A DNA stretch of 64,000 nt from JAGVSR01 sp963742405. Lineage in GTDB: Bacteria > Pseudomonadota > Alphaproteobacteria > Rhizobiales > Hyphomicrobiaceae. The position numbers and the translations under genes are program-made. Positions 28,315-37,393 of the stretch are shown here, piece by piece. How positions within the stretch are numbered: the stretch's first letter is position 1; each line of letters starts with the position of its first letter. Where the stretch lies: the NCBI GenBank assembly GCA_963742405.1, contig CAVUMB010000005.1, positions 62,001 to 126,000 of the forward strand, in the 5' to 3' direction. The notes beneath the pieces were generated by a model, which was not told the origin of the DNA, did not search any database, and saw only the letters and a program-made list of their open reading frames with translations.

Positions 28315-28525
28315 GGAAATCCTGGGTGCGATCCTTGGAATCATGCGGAGCGGTTGTCCATGGTTGCGCATATCTGGCGGGGTCTGGACTGGCAACGCGG
28401 CACAACAAAGGTTTGCACGGCTATTTACCGGTACGCTCCGGCGACGATAGGACTTATCCAGAGCTGATCAGCACTGGCACAGCTGCCGGCGATCAACCTC
28501 AAAGCGAGCTAATGGAACAACCCCC

Positions 28526-29038
28526 ATGCTGACTTGGCTTTTCACCCGTTCCGACAGCCGCCGTAAAGCATCCGAGCTTTATGGCGCGGTCGTGACCTTC
28601 GCGCGCCGGCCCGGTCTTTACGAGGCGATTGGCATCGCCGATAGTCCGGAAGGCCGCTACGAAGCACTTGTTTTGCATCTCTTTCTCGTCCTGGAACGGT
28701 TGCGCGCCGATCCGAAGCTCGCCGCCCCCTCGCAGGCTCTGATCGAGGCCTTCGTCACCGACATGGACGACAACATGCGTGAAATGGGAGTCGGCGACCT
28801 GACCGTACCCAAGAAAGTCAAAAAGGCCGCCGGCGCCTTTTATGACCGGGCGCAGGCTTATCGCGAGGCGCTGGCGTCACAAGACCCATCGGAACTTGCC
28901 GCAGTTCTGGCGCGTCTTATGCCAGCAGCCGAGGCGGGACTGGACGCAGAGGGGCTTGCGGCCGATGTTAGGCGCCAGGCCCATAGTCTCGCGGCAACGC
29001 CGGTTGATCATGTGCTGTCGGGACAACTCCCGAGCTAA
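28526..29038 (+). CDS. Ubiquinol-cytochrome c chaperone family protein (CBP3-like)
   Basis: 170 residues of the Ubiq_cyt_C_chap family. Seen are YEAIGIADSPEGRYEALVLH and LIEAFVTDMDDNMREMGVGDLTV, the conserved DMD..MRE.GVGD block. Mitochondrial CBP3 assists cytochrome b assembly in complex III; the bacterial protein is assumed to help assemble respiratory complexes. It begins the plus-strand cluster continuing with DUF177, plsX and fabH. Confidence 0.88.
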   Translation: MLTWLFTRSDSRRKASELYGAVVTFARRPGLYEAIGIADSPEGRYEALVLHLFLVLERLRADPKLAAPSQALIEAFVTDMDDNMREMGVGDLTVPKKVKKAAGAFYDRAQAYREALASQDPSELAAVLARLMPAAEAGLDAEGLAADVRRQAHSLAATPVDHVLSGQLPS

Positions 29039-29087
29039 TGGATCGGCATGACCTGCTATCCCTTGACCGTTCAATGCGAGGCTTGCC

Positions 29088-29624
29088 ATGACTGAATCTG
29101 CTGCCCGAAACCCGCTCGATTGGTCACATGCGACGACCGAAATTCCCGAGCGCGGTTTGAAGCACTCACGATCGGCGACCGAACCCGAACGCGCCGCACT
29201 GTCGGCAGCGCTTGGACTGCTGTCATGCGAAGCACTTGAAGCCACTTATCATATCACCGCGATCGTTGGCGGCGGTTTTCGGCTTGAGGGCGGCCTCGAC
29301 GCGGCCGTCACACAACCGTGTGTGATCTCCTTGGAGCCGGTTGCCGACCGGGTTGCTGAAAGTTTCAGCGTCGAGTTCCGGCGTGATGTCGAGGACAAAG
29401 CAGCGGATGGCGACGTTCAAATCCTGACCGCGCCGGAAGTCGAGCCGATCGTCAACGACCGCATTGAAGTCGGTCGGTTGATTTATGAGACGTTGTCGGC
29501 GGGGCTCAATCCATACCCGCGTGCCCAAGGCGCCGAACTCGCCTGGACCGATGCGAGAGCCGCCGCCGCTGCAGCCGCATCGCATCCGTTCGCCGCGCTC
29601 AAGAAACTGAAAGATCCTGGTTGA
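29088..29624 (+). CDS. DUF177 (YceD family) protein
   Basis: 178 residues of the YceD/DUF177 family, which is linked to 23S rRNA accumulation and usually sits next to rpmF or plsX. Features are an N-terminal beta-rich part (YHITAIVGGGFRLEG), VTQPCVISLEPV, an acidic middle, and the C-terminal HPFAALKKLKDPG. No rpmF gene follows; plsX comes next after a 169-bp gap. The conserved cysteine in TQPCVISL is present. Confidence 0.87.
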   Translation: MTESAARNPLDWSHATTEIPERGLKHSRSATEPERAALSAALGLLSCEALEATYHITAIVGGGFRLEGGLDAAVTQPCVISLEPVADRVAESFSVEFRRDVEDKAADGDVQILTAPEVEPIVNDRIEVGRLIYETLSAGLNPYPRAQGAELAWTDARAAAAAAASHPFAALKKLKDPG

Positions 29625-29793
29625 GCGTGATAAAAGAGCAAACGAGGTGACCGCGACCGAATTAACGGTTGTCAGATGACGTGCGCGGGCTATTTTGCGC
29701 GAAAGTTCCGCCGCTGCGAGGGGCTAGCCGGGGCCATTCGGGCTCGCGCGCAGCGGCAGAATGGGCCCTGCATCAGAAAAGCGACCTCAACCC

Positions 29794-30837
29794 ATGGTGG
29801 AACCTCGAACGTTGGCGCTCGACGCCATGGGCGGTGACCATGGTCCCGATGTCATCATTCCGGGAGCCGCGCTCTCCCTCGTTCGGCATCCCCAACTCTC
29901 ATTTATCTTCTTCGGCGACGAAGCCCGGATCGCGCCGGTTCTCGACCGCAATCTCGCTTTGAAGTCGAAGTCGCGGGTTGTGCACACGTCCCTCGCCGTC
30001 AACATGGACGACAAGCCGAGTCAGGCACTGCGCCGCGGCAAGGGATCGAGTATGTGGCTGGCGCTCGAAGCTGTGAAAACGGGCGAGGCCCACGCCGCGG
30101 TTTCGGCCGGCAATACGGGCGCAATGATGGCCATGGCCCGCTTGGTGCTGCGGCCGATGGCCGGCATCGAGCGGCCTGCCATCGCCGCGCTTTGGCCGAC
30201 GATCAAGTCGGAATGCATCGTGCTCGACGTCGGCGCCAATATTGGCGCGACGGGACAGCAGCTGTCCGAATTCGCACTCATGGGCGCAGCGATGGCCCGT
30301 GCACTATTCCACGTCGAACGGCCGACCGTTGGCCTTCTCAATGTTGGCGTAGAGGAGATCAAGGGCGGCGATGAAGTCAAGGAAGCGCATGCCATCTTGA
30401 AAGGGACCGACCTCCCCTTCGATTATCGCGGCTACATCGAAGGCGACGAAATTGGCCAGGGCAAGGTCGATGTCGTCGTCGTGGAAGGTTTTGCCGGCAA
30501 CATAGCGCTGAAGACGGCGGAAGGAACCGCACGCCAGATCGGGCAATATCTGAAGGACGCCATGACCAGTTCGTGGGTCGCTAAAACCGGTGCGCTGCTG
30601 GCCCGCGGCGGCTTCAAGGTATTGAAACACAAGATGGACCCGCGCCGCGTCAATGGCGGCACTTTCCTCGGCCTCAATGGCATCGCGGTGAAGAGCCACG
30701 GCGGCACCGACGCGCTGGGCTTTGCGAGCGCGGTCGATCTCGGCTACGAGATGGCCCAGAGCGGGCTTTTGGTACGGCTCGGGAGCGATCTGGACGGCTT
30801 CCACCACACCCTGGACAAAGCCGCGTCGGGCATGTGA
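29794..30837 (+). CDS. plsX: Phosphate acyltransferase PlsX
   Basis: 347 residues. Family blocks are LALDAMGGDHGPDVI at the N-terminus, VSAGNTGAMMAMA, DVGANIGAT and the FAGNIALKTAEGTA segment. The enzyme converts acyl-ACP to acyl-phosphate for phospholipid synthesis and acts at the membrane surface. The start MVEPRTLALDAMGG is chosen by similarity; another in-frame ATG lies 11 codons upstream and neither has a strong ribosome site. It is followed by fabH, as is standard. Confidence 0.94.
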   Translation: MVEPRTLALDAMGGDHGPDVIIPGAALSLVRHPQLSFIFFGDEARIAPVLDRNLALKSKSRVVHTSLAVNMDDKPSQALRRGKGSSMWLALEAVKTGEAHAAVSAGNTGAMMAMARLVLRPMAGIERPAIAALWPTIKSECIVLDVGANIGATGQQLSEFALMGAAMARALFHVERPTVGLLNVGVEEIKGGDEVKEAHAILKGTDLPFDYRGYIEGDEIGQGKVDVVVVEGFAGNIALKTAEGTARQIGQYLKDAMTSSWVAKTGALLARGGFKVLKHKMDPRRVNGGTFLGLNGIAVKSHGGTDALGFASAVDLGYEMAQSGLLVRLGSDLDGFHHTLDKAASGM

Positions 30838-30914
30838 TTCCGACGGAAAATCGATAATTCCCTCGCGTGCTGCCTATGCTGCGGCGGGACAGAACCTTGT
30901 GAAGAGGCATCAGC

Positions 30915-31892
30915 GTGGCAGTCATCCGATCGGTCATTCGCGGCGTGGGCGCGCATCTTCCAAAGCGCGTCGTGACCAACGATGATCTGGCCAAGATCGT
31001 GGATACGACCGACGAATGGATTGTTGAGCGGTCGGGCATCCGCTCGCGTCACATTGCCGGCGACGACGAACTGACGTCTGACCTCGGCATTGCGGCCGCA
31101 CGGCAAGCCCTCGTGCGTGCCGGCATCGATCCGGTCGAGATCGATCTGGTCATTTGCGCCACGGCGACGCCCGACAAGACCTTTCCGGCGACTGCCGTCC
31201 GCATTCAGCATGGGCTTGGGATCACCAAGGGCGCTGCATTCGATATCCAGGCCGTCTGTTCCGGCTTCGTCTATGCGATGACAGTGGCCGACAATTTCCT
31301 GAAGACGGGCCAATTCAATCGCGCCCTGGTGATAGGCGCCGAAACCTTCTCGCGCATTCTGGACTGGAGCGACCGCTCCACGTGTGTTCTGTTCGGCGAC
31401 GGCGCCGGCGCGGTGGTCCTCGAAGCCCAACCGCAGCATGGATCACGCGAGGATCGCGGTATTCTATCCACGCTGATCCGCTCCGACGGCCGCTATGAAG
31501 ATCTGCTCTACGTCGACGGTGGCCCCGGTTCCACGAAAACGGTGGGCCACCTGCGGATGAACGGCCGCGAGGTCTTCCGCCACGCCGTGCAGAAAATTTC
31601 CGGCGTGATCGAGGAAACCCTTGTCGCCACCGGCTATGCCGCCGATGAAATCGATCTCTTCGTGCCGCATCAAGCCAATGCCCGCATTCTCGACGGCATT
31701 GCCAAGAAACTCGGCGTCGACCCGGCCAAGATCATGATGACGCTCTCCCGCCACGGAAACACATCGGCCGCGTCCATCCCCCTGGCCCTTGCCGCCGCCG
31801 TCGACGAACACCGCGTCAAGGAGGGCAAACTCGTGCTGATGGAGGCCATGGGCGGTGGCTTTACATGGGGCGCAGTGCTGGTCCGCTGGTGA
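30915..31892 (+). CDS. fabH: Beta-ketoacyl-ACP synthase III
   Basis: 325 residues, full length. The catalytic triad is Cys115 (IQAVCSGF), His252 (VPHQAN) and Asn282 (HGNTSAAS). It condenses acetyl-CoA with malonyl-ACP to start fatty acid synthesis. The start codon is GTG with AGAGG upstream. The order plsX, fabH, ihfA, MerR regulator is the usual one in Alphaproteobacteria. Confidence 0.96.
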   Translation: MAVIRSVIRGVGAHLPKRVVTNDDLAKIVDTTDEWIVERSGIRSRHIAGDDELTSDLGIAAARQALVRAGIDPVEIDLVICATATPDKTFPATAVRIQHGLGITKGAAFDIQAVCSGFVYAMTVADNFLKTGQFNRALVIGAETFSRILDWSDRSTCVLFGDGAGAVVLEAQPQHGSREDRGILSTLIRSDGRYEDLLYVDGGPGSTKTVGHLRMNGREVFRHAVQKISGVIEETLVATGYAADEIDLFVPHQANARILDGIAKKLGVDPAKIMMTLSRHGNTSAASIPLALAAAVDEHRVKEGKLVLMEAMGGGFTWGAVLVRW

Positions 31893-32066
31893 TTTTGCAA
31901 CCGCAGGCTGCCGGTTTTGTTGCACTGCGGTAAGCACGTTTCGGATAAGTGTTTAGTTTCAGGATGTTGCGCTTCGCTCCTCGTTGACCGGTGACGCTGC
32001 TCCCGCTAGCATTGCCCTGCACCACGCGAAAGAAGGGTGCAAAATTTGCGGGGAGGCGCGGATCAC

Positions 32067-32385
32067 ATGGCTGGGAAAACGTTGACGCGAGCAGATTTGG
32101 CGGAGGCGGTCGTCAAGAAAGTCGGCCTGCCGCGCAACGAGTTCGCAAGATCTCGTCGAACTCGTCTTGAGTGAAATTTCACTCAGCTTGGCGCGCGGCG
32201 ACAGCGTAAAACTGTCATCCTTTGGATCGTTCGGCATCCGTCAAAAGGGTCAGCGGGTCGGCCGCAATCCCAAGACCGGGAAGGAAGTTCCCATTACGCC
32301 GCGCAAGGTTTTGGTGTTCCGGCCGAGTAACATCATGAAGGATCGCATCAACTCCGGCCGCATGCGCCGCAAGGCCGCCGAATAG
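32067..32385 (+). pseudogene. ihfA: Integration host factor subunit alpha, frameshifted
   Basis: The N-terminus MAGKTLTRADLAEAVVKKVG reads from 32067, then hits a stop about 35 codons in. From 32143 the next frame reads QDLVELVLSEIS and continues through GSFGIRQKGQRVGRNPKTG and the C-terminus at 32385. Removing one T at 32142-32143 (GAGTTCGCAAG to GAGTCGCAAG) gives 106 codons, 105 residues, the normal IhfA length. IHF bends DNA as a heterodimer with IhfB. No slippery sequence is seen; a sequencing error or recent mutation is the likely cause. Position after fabH and before the MerR gene is typical. Confidence 0.9.
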
Positions 32386-32634
32386 CAGCGCGCTGATCCC
32401 AGTCGCACAAGTGCGGCTCAAGCTTCTGAACAACGATTTTCGCCAAGCCTGTTGTGTGGCGGTTCCGCCATGCGAGACCGCTCTCGCCATTCACAAACAG
32501 CTTTTGTCCACATACCTGACAGAGTTCACATCAATCAAGCGGGACGCAGATCAGTGCGCGCGGTACTATGCGCGCTTGTCCCCCGGCTGAACGCCAGCCG
32601 TCGCGAGCGTCAGTTAGATCGAAGGACCTTCTCT

Positions 32635-33159
32635 ATGGCCAAAGCAGCCGAAGCCTTCCGCACCATCAGCGAAGTTGCTGCCGATCTCGATGTTCCAAAG
32701 CATGTGCTGCGGTTCTGGGAAGCCAAATTCCCGCAGATCCGGCCCATGAAGCGCGGCGGTGGCCGCCGTTATTACCGTCCCGAAGATCTCGAACTGCTCA
32801 AAGGCATTCGGCGTCTCCTGCACGCGGAGGGCTACACCATCAAGGGCGTGCAGAAAATTCTGCGCGAGCAGGGCGTCGACCAGGTGAAGGCATTCGCTCA
32901 CATCCCCGCCTCCGACAAGACGAAGGGCCGCCTGCGCGCCAGAGACGATGCAGCCGCCATCCCAGCGGTCGGCAAGGCGGCCGCAACTGCAACCTCAAAA
33001 GTGCCGAACGTAAAGCCGGTGCGCTCACCCGAGCCTCCGGTCAACCTCCATACGCTGGTCCAGAGCACCATCGTCGAGTTGGAAGCCTGCCGGCGGCTGC
33101 TCCTCGGCGAAGCCGACACGGCATCCGTCGTGCAGCCCGCCCGCGCCAACCGGGCCTGA
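32635..33159 (+). CDS. MerR family transcriptional regulator
   Basis: 174 residues. A MerR-type winged helix-turn-helix occupies about residues 8-78 (ISEVAADLDVPKHVLRFWE, GGRRYYRPEDLELLKGI). A Pro/Ala-rich linker and a C-terminal helix (LVQSTIVELEACRRLLL) follow. No metal-binding cysteines of the CueR type are present. This regulator is almost always found downstream of ihfA in Alphaproteobacteria; its targets are not known to me. Confidence 0.9.
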   Translation: MAKAAEAFRTISEVAADLDVPKHVLRFWEAKFPQIRPMKRGGGRRYYRPEDLELLKGIRRLLHAEGYTIKGVQKILREQGVDQVKAFAHIPASDKTKGRLRARDDAAAIPAVGKAAATATSKVPNVKPVRSPEPPVNLHTLVQSTIVELEACRRLLLGEADTASVVQPARANRA

Positions 33160-33202
33160 GAGCGGTGCGCCGCGCCGCGCCGACAGTTACCGCGTGGCCG
33201 CA

Positions 33203-33997
33203 ATGACCGGCCCTGCCACCGAACTGTGGTTTGCCGACTTAGCGCAGCTTGCCGCCCCACTGGCGGCGCTGGAAGCCCACGACCCACTCGCGCCGACAGC
33301 CGAACTTGAGGCGCTCGACGGCCCGCGCCGTATCGCACGCATCACGCTGCGCCGCCTGCTCGCACGCACCTTCGGCCGCAATTTCGCGCGCATCCCCTTC
33401 CGCGCCGGCCTGCATGGCAAACCATTCGTCGATGGACTGCCCGGCGATTTCAACGTCTCTCACACCGTCGGACCGGTAGCCCCTGGCGGCTGCGCGCTGA
33501 TCGGGATCGGCCATGCGACAGCCATTGGCGTCGATCTCGAAACAGTCCGTACCGTGCGCCTCGATGAGCGCCGTCGCGGAATGATTATCGCGGCAGCCAT
33601 CGCTCTCGGTGACGGCGCGGATTTACCCGGTTCAGATGAAGACCGCGTGTTGCAGGCCTGGGCGCGACTGGAAGCCTGGGGCAAAGCTGACGGGCGCGGC
33701 ATCGGCCGCACGTTGGTTAGATTGGGCATCTGGGGACGGCCGCGAGAGCAATCCTCCGCCGAGGTCTCAAGGCCATCCCCGATATCGAATGAACCGATCC
33801 GTGTGCATGATGTGGCGGTGGGCCCGGCGCTCTTTGCAGCCGTCGCGATGGCGCGTTCGGTATTGCCGCCGCCAGTGAGGTTCCTACCGACAGACGCCGC
33901 CGCGCTGGCAGCCGTACTGTCGGTGCCGGACGACGCCGCAATTCCGGCGTTGACCTTGCCCCCAGGTCGGGGCACAAGGGGCCGAATCGGAGCGTAG
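33203..33997 (+). CDS. 4'-phosphopantetheinyl transferase superfamily protein
   Basis: About 264 residues. The Sfp-type signatures are KPFVDGLPGDFNVSHT, IGVDLETVR (Mg2+-binding Asp/Glu) and ARLEAWGKADGRG, a variant of WxxKEA. It would transfer phosphopantetheine from CoA to a carrier protein. The start is ambiguous between this ATG and a GTG three codons upstream. The final 10 bp overlap the 5' end of the tRNA-Pro gene on the same strand. No polyketide or peptide synthetase is nearby, so the carrier target is unknown. Confidence 0.8.
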   Translation: MTGPATELWFADLAQLAAPLAALEAHDPLAPTAELEALDGPRRIARITLRRLLARTFGRNFARIPFRAGLHGKPFVDGLPGDFNVSHTVGPVAPGGCALIGIGHATAIGVDLETVRTVRLDERRRGMIIAAAIALGDGADLPGSDEDRVLQAWARLEAWGKADGRGIGRTLVRLGIWGRPREQSSAEVSRPSPISNEPIRVHDVAVGPALFAAVAMARSVLPPPVRFLPTDAAALAAVLSVPDDAAIPALTLPPGRGTRGRIGA

Positions 33998-34065
33998 CGC
34001 AGCCTGGTTAGCGCACCAGTCTGGGGGACTGGGGGTCGGAGGTTCAAATCCTCTCGCTCCGACCA
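33988..34065 (+). tRNA. tRNA-Pro (GGG anticodon)
   Basis: A complete cloverleaf: acceptor stem CGGAGCG with CGCTCCG, D-arm GCGC...GCGC, anticodon stem CCAGT/ACTGG with loop CTGGGGG (anticodon GGG), T-loop TTCAAAT, discriminator A and encoded CCA. The 5' end overlaps the upstream CDS stop codon. Confidence 0.97.
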
Positions 34066-34262
34066 ATTATTCAAATCGTGGTCAATCGCGTCCGCTGCGC
34101 GGCGTTTACCTTGCTCCAAAAAAACGCGGCGCGGTTGGCAGTGCACCGCCCCCACCGTCCACTTGACGATATCAAGCGCTGTTCCATTGCGGCATGCTGA
34201 CGATGAGATGGTCCATGCGGCCGTCGCTCGGCGGCGCCGCCGCAAAAAAATGGGAGGCTGCT

Positions 34263-34547
34263 GTGAAGATATTGACGAGCTTAGCCCTGATCGCGCTGAC
34301 GCTTTGTTTGGCCGCGGGCTCGCAGGTGACGTTCGCCGGCGATGCTGAAGCCAGATCTTACAAAAGATATGGCGGTCATTATAACAACAAGTGGCGCCGT
34401 CACCGGGTCGCGCGCGGCGTAGCCATTGGCGTCGGAACGGCCGTGGTCGTTGGCGGCGTCAACTACAACTACAGCTGCAAGAATTTGGCCTATCGTTGCC
34501 GTCAGGGCGAATACTGGGCTTGCAACAAATTCGACGACCGCTGCTAG
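34263..34547 (+). CDS. Small secreted hypothetical protein
   Basis: 94 residues from a GTG start with GGGAGG 5 nt upstream. It has a signal peptide (KILTSLALIALTLCLAAG, cleavage near FAGDA), a basic Tyr/Arg/His region, a Gly-zipper-like hydrophobic stretch (GVAIGVGTAVVVGGV) and a C-terminal part with four cysteines. It resembles small Gly-zipper envelope proteins of Hyphomicrobiales. Function unknown; it ends 13 bp from the convergent next gene. Confidence 0.68.
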   Translation: MKILTSLALIALTLCLAAGSQVTFAGDAEARSYKRYGGHYNNKWRRHRVARGVAIGVGTAVVVGGVNYNYSCKNLAYRCRQGEYWACNKFDDRC

Positions 34548-34560
34548 GTATCAACGCGCC

Positions 34561-35022
34561 TCACCCGACCGCCTCCCATTCCGCGAAGCGCGCGGCCTGA
34601 CCTGCCGCGCGTCCGCGATCGTCGGTCAGGTTCCATACCGCGGCGTTGCGGATCAGGAAGCGCCGGCCGGATGCCGAAATCCGCACGCCTGAATAATCCG
34701 CGATGATGCCGTCGCGCGCCACGCGGTCGAGAAGACGTGCACGTTCCTCGCGCTGCAGCGGCTCGGCCGACAAGCGTGAGGGGAGCCGCGTGAATTGCGC
34801 AAAATCCATCTCGAACAGCGACAGCGCCGTCGCGTTGCCGAAAAAGAAAATGGGGTCGGGTTCAGTGCCATGCGCCACGACGGCGAACGGTGCCGACCAA
34901 AGCTTTGCGACAAGATCATCGTGTGTTCCAGGTACCAGCGCCCGTCCGGTCAGCGCCAGATAGCTGGCCGCAATCCGTGCGATGCGCATTTTCACGTCAC
35001 CGTCGAATGTCGGCATCGGCAT
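34561..35022 (-). CDS. MEKHLA/PAS-like domain protein
   Basis: About 153 residues of the MEKHLA-type PAS fold. Visible are APFAVVAHGTEPDPIFFFGNATALSLFEMDF, typical of the family, and the C-terminal IRNAAVWNLTDDRGRAAGQAA. It is likely a small soluble sensor or ligand-binding protein. It lies directly downstream of the LysR regulator on the same strand and may be its partner. The start is uncertain within a few codons. Confidence 0.78.
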   Translation of the reverse strand: MPMPTFDGDVKMRIARIAASYLALTGRALVPGTHDDLVAKLWSAPFAVVAHGTEPDPIFFFGNATALSLFEMDFAQFTRLPSRLSAEPLQREERARLLDRVARDGIIADYSGVRISASGRRFLIRNAAVWNLTDDRGRAAGQAARFAEWEAVG

Positions 35023-35038
35023 CACGCGCAGCACTCTC

Positions 35039-35929
35039 TCAGATAGCGGGCGGCGCGATCTTGCGCGCCATTGTCAGGAACGCAGACACATGCGGAGGAT
35101 GCGGCTCGCGCGCCTTCAAGACGAGACCAATCTCGTGCGAAACCGCGGGCTCCACGATCGGAATGGCAATCAATTCCATGGGGGCCGCGAACCGCTCACC
35201 CGTGCCGAGTGCCGCAATCGTCGCGAAAAGGCCGGAGCGCACGTGCACGTGCAGCATCGTCATCGAATTGGATTCAAGCATTGGCGGAATTTCGACGCCC
35301 ACATCCGCAAGATGTCGGTCGATAATGCGGCGGTTCTGCATGTCTCCGGTGAGCAGGCACAGCGGCAGCCGCCCAGCTTCGGCCCATGAAATTTGGGAAC
35401 GCTCCGCCATGGGATGCTCTGGCGCGACGAGCAGCGCGTAAAGTTCGGCGTAGAGCGGGAGCGTCTGGAAACGCTGCACGAGATCGGTGCCGATGTAGGT
35501 GATGCCGATGTCGATTTCCAGATTGTCGAGACCTGACACGATCGTCCCTGTCGACATCGACACAATCGAAAGGTGAAGCCCCGTGTGCTTGGCCATGAAG
35601 GGGAGCGTCATGTCCGGCACGAAGGGCAGCGCGGTTGGGATGACGCCAAGCTTCAGTGTGCCGGTAAGGCCCCGCTTCAGTCCGTCGATCTCCTGCCGCA
35701 TCGTGCGCGCATCCGAAACGATGCGCCGCGCCCAGTCGAGCACGCGCTCGCCTTCCGGCGTGAAGCCGCGAAATCGCGATCCGCGTTCGACGATCAGGAC
35801 GCCCAGTTGATCCTCGAGGCTTTTGACGGCGGACGACAAGGTTGGCTGGCTGATCCCGCACGCCTCCGCCGCCCGCCCGAAATGGCGTTCGCGGGACAGG
35901 GCAATCAGAAGCTCGAGTTTGTCGATCAT
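35039..35929 (-). CDS. LysR-type transcriptional regulator
   Basis: 296 residues. The N-terminal winged HTH is clear (MIDKLELLIALSRERHFGRAAEACGISQPTLSSAVKSLEDQLG). A substrate-binding domain follows (LKLGVIPTALPFV, MSTGTIVSGLDNLEIDIGITYIG). The start at MIDKLELL is chosen because the HTH begins there; the frame extends 52 codons upstream without family features. It is divergent from idi and upstream of the MEKHLA gene. The effector is not evident. Confidence 0.92.
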   Translation of the reverse strand: MIDKLELLIALSRERHFGRAAEACGISQPTLSSAVKSLEDQLGVLIVERGSRFRGFTPEGERVLDWARRIVSDARTMRQEIDGLKRGLTGTLKLGVIPTALPFVPDMTLPFMAKHTGLHLSIVSMSTGTIVSGLDNLEIDIGITYIGTDLVQRFQTLPLYAELYALLVAPEHPMAERSQISWAEAGRLPLCLLTGDMQNRRIIDRHLADVGVEIPPMLESNSMTMLHVHVRSGLFATIAALGTGERFAAPMELIAIPIVEPAVSHEIGLVLKAREPHPPHVSAFLTMARKIAPPAI

Positions 35930-36054
35930 GGGACTTGGAACAAGGGCTGAGGCGCCAGCCGATCTATAGCGGCTTTCGTCGCCCTTCGACAGCGCCGGGC
36001 CTCTGGCAAGCTTTACAGGGCGCGGGGGCTTGCAGGTGCCGCAGGCAAGGTTCA

Positions 36055-36639
36055 ATGTCAGCCGTGGTTGACGAATGCGGGACAAGACCGATGCAACTCG
36101 ATGAGCGGCCGGAGACGGAAGAGGTCGTTTTGGTCGATATTGACGACCGGCAGACCGGGACCGCCGGTAAAATGGCGGCGCATCGGGATGGCGCGCTGCA
36201 CCGCGCGTTCTCAGTTATCATTTGGAATTCGGCCGGCGAAATCCTCCTGCAGCGTCGCGCAATTTCGAAATACCACTCGGGCGGCTTGTGGACTAATGCG
36301 TGCTGCGGCCATCCGCGGCCTCTAGAGACCGTCGCTGCAGCGGCCGAGCGGCGGCTGGGTGAAGAAATGGGCTTTGTCTGCCCGCTGGAGGAATTCGGCA
36401 CCATCACGTATCGCGCGGAACTTGATCAGGGTTTGATCGAGCACGAATTCGTGCATGTCTTCCGCGGCACATTCGACGGCGACATGGCGCTCAATCCTCA
36501 CGAAGTGTCCGAGATCTGGTGGATGACGCCTGCGCAATTGCTGCAGGCGTTCGACGAGACGCCCGAGATCTTCACCGCCTGGTTCGTGAAATACATGCGC
36601 GCCGGCTGGCCACTCGATCGTCCGGCTGCGGCTTCCTAA
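36055..36639 (+). CDS. idi: Isopentenyl-diphosphate delta-isomerase, type I
   Basis: About 194 residues with a Nudix-like fold. The catalytic Cys lies in WTNACCGHP, the metal/acid Glu in LIEHEFVHVFRG, and the Nudix helix remnant in AAAERRLGEEMGF. It interconverts IPP and DMAPP in isoprenoid synthesis. The chosen ATG has AAGG 5 nt upstream; an alternative ATG lies 12 codons downstream. It is divergent from the LysR gene and is followed by a MarC-family gene. Confidence 0.92.
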   Translation: MSAVVDECGTRPMQLDERPETEEVVLVDIDDRQTGTAGKMAAHRDGALHRAFSVIIWNSAGEILLQRRAISKYHSGGLWTNACCGHPRPLETVAAAAERRLGEEMGFVCPLEEFGTITYRAELDQGLIEHEFVHVFRGTFDGDMALNPHEVSEIWWMTPAQLLQAFDETPEIFTAWFVKYMRAGWPLDRPAAAS

Positions 36640-36667
36640 ACAGCCAGGTTGGGCCTATCTTGCGGTG

Positions 36668-37309
36668 ATGCTCTCGTCATTCCTCACCGGTTTTACGACG
36701 TTCTTTGCCACCGTCGGCCCGATCGAGGCGGCGGTAATTTTTGCAGCTTTGACGCCGAACATGCAACGGGCGGAGCGCGTGCGAGTTTGCGTGCGTGCGG
36801 TGCTGATTGCCTCGATCATTCTTTTCGGCGCACTTTTCGCGGGCGGTCCGCTACTTCATCAATTAGGGGTCGGTATTCCCGCGCTGCAAACGGCAGGCGG
36901 CATTATCCTTTTGATAATCGCACTCGACATGATCTTCGCCCGCCCATCGAGTGTCTTCAAGTTGACGCCGATCGAGGACGAAGAAGCCCACGGCAAGGAC
37001 GACATCGCCATCTTTCCGATTGCAACGCCACTGCTTGCCGGTCCCGGTGCCATCGGCGCGGTGATCTTGATGGCTGCGAGCGCGGCGTCCGATCCCTTAG
37101 GCTATACCGGCGTCGTCGCGGCATTGGCCGCCGTCATGGCGCTGACGCTGTTGTTGCTGCTCTTGTCCAACGAACTGTCGCGGGCACTAGGCGTCACCGC
37201 GCAGCGGGTATTGATGCGGGTCTTCGGCATTCTCCTCGCAGCCATCGCAGTCCAGGCCGTATTCAACGGCTTGGCCGGCAGCGGCCTCTTTGCCGCCGCC
37301 ACGCGCTAA
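36668..37309 (+). CDS. MarC family integral membrane protein
   Basis: 213 residues with six hydrophobic segments. The MarC signature is visible as FATVGPIEAAVIFAALTP and, in the second half, FPIATPLLAGPGAIGAVI. MarC-type proteins have no proven transport substrate. It starts 28 bp after idi and may be co-transcribed with it. A GTG lies immediately before the ATG. Confidence 0.9.
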   Translation: MLSSFLTGFTTFFATVGPIEAAVIFAALTPNMQRAERVRVCVRAVLIASIILFGALFAGGPLLHQLGVGIPALQTAGGIILLIIALDMIFARPSSVFKLTPIEDEEAHGKDDIAIFPIATPLLAGPGAIGAVILMAASAASDPLGYTGVVAALAAVMALTLLLLLLSNELSRALGVTAQRVLMRVFGILLAAIAVQAVFNGLAGSGLFAAATR

Positions 37310-37393
37310 CGCCGACGGCACAACCGTTAGGTGGCCATTAACCCGCCGCTGCCATTCTCCGGTTCTGTTCGCGTATCGCCGGAGTTTGCGTTC

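Noticed and set aside
31898..31920. Hairpin with T-rich tail after fabH
   Set aside because: Only a 5-bp stem is possible; too weak to call a terminator.
33988..34262. tRNA-Pro as an attachment site for an integrated element
   Set aside because: No integrase, no repeated tRNA 3' end and no composition change downstream; the neighbours are ordinary chromosomal genes.
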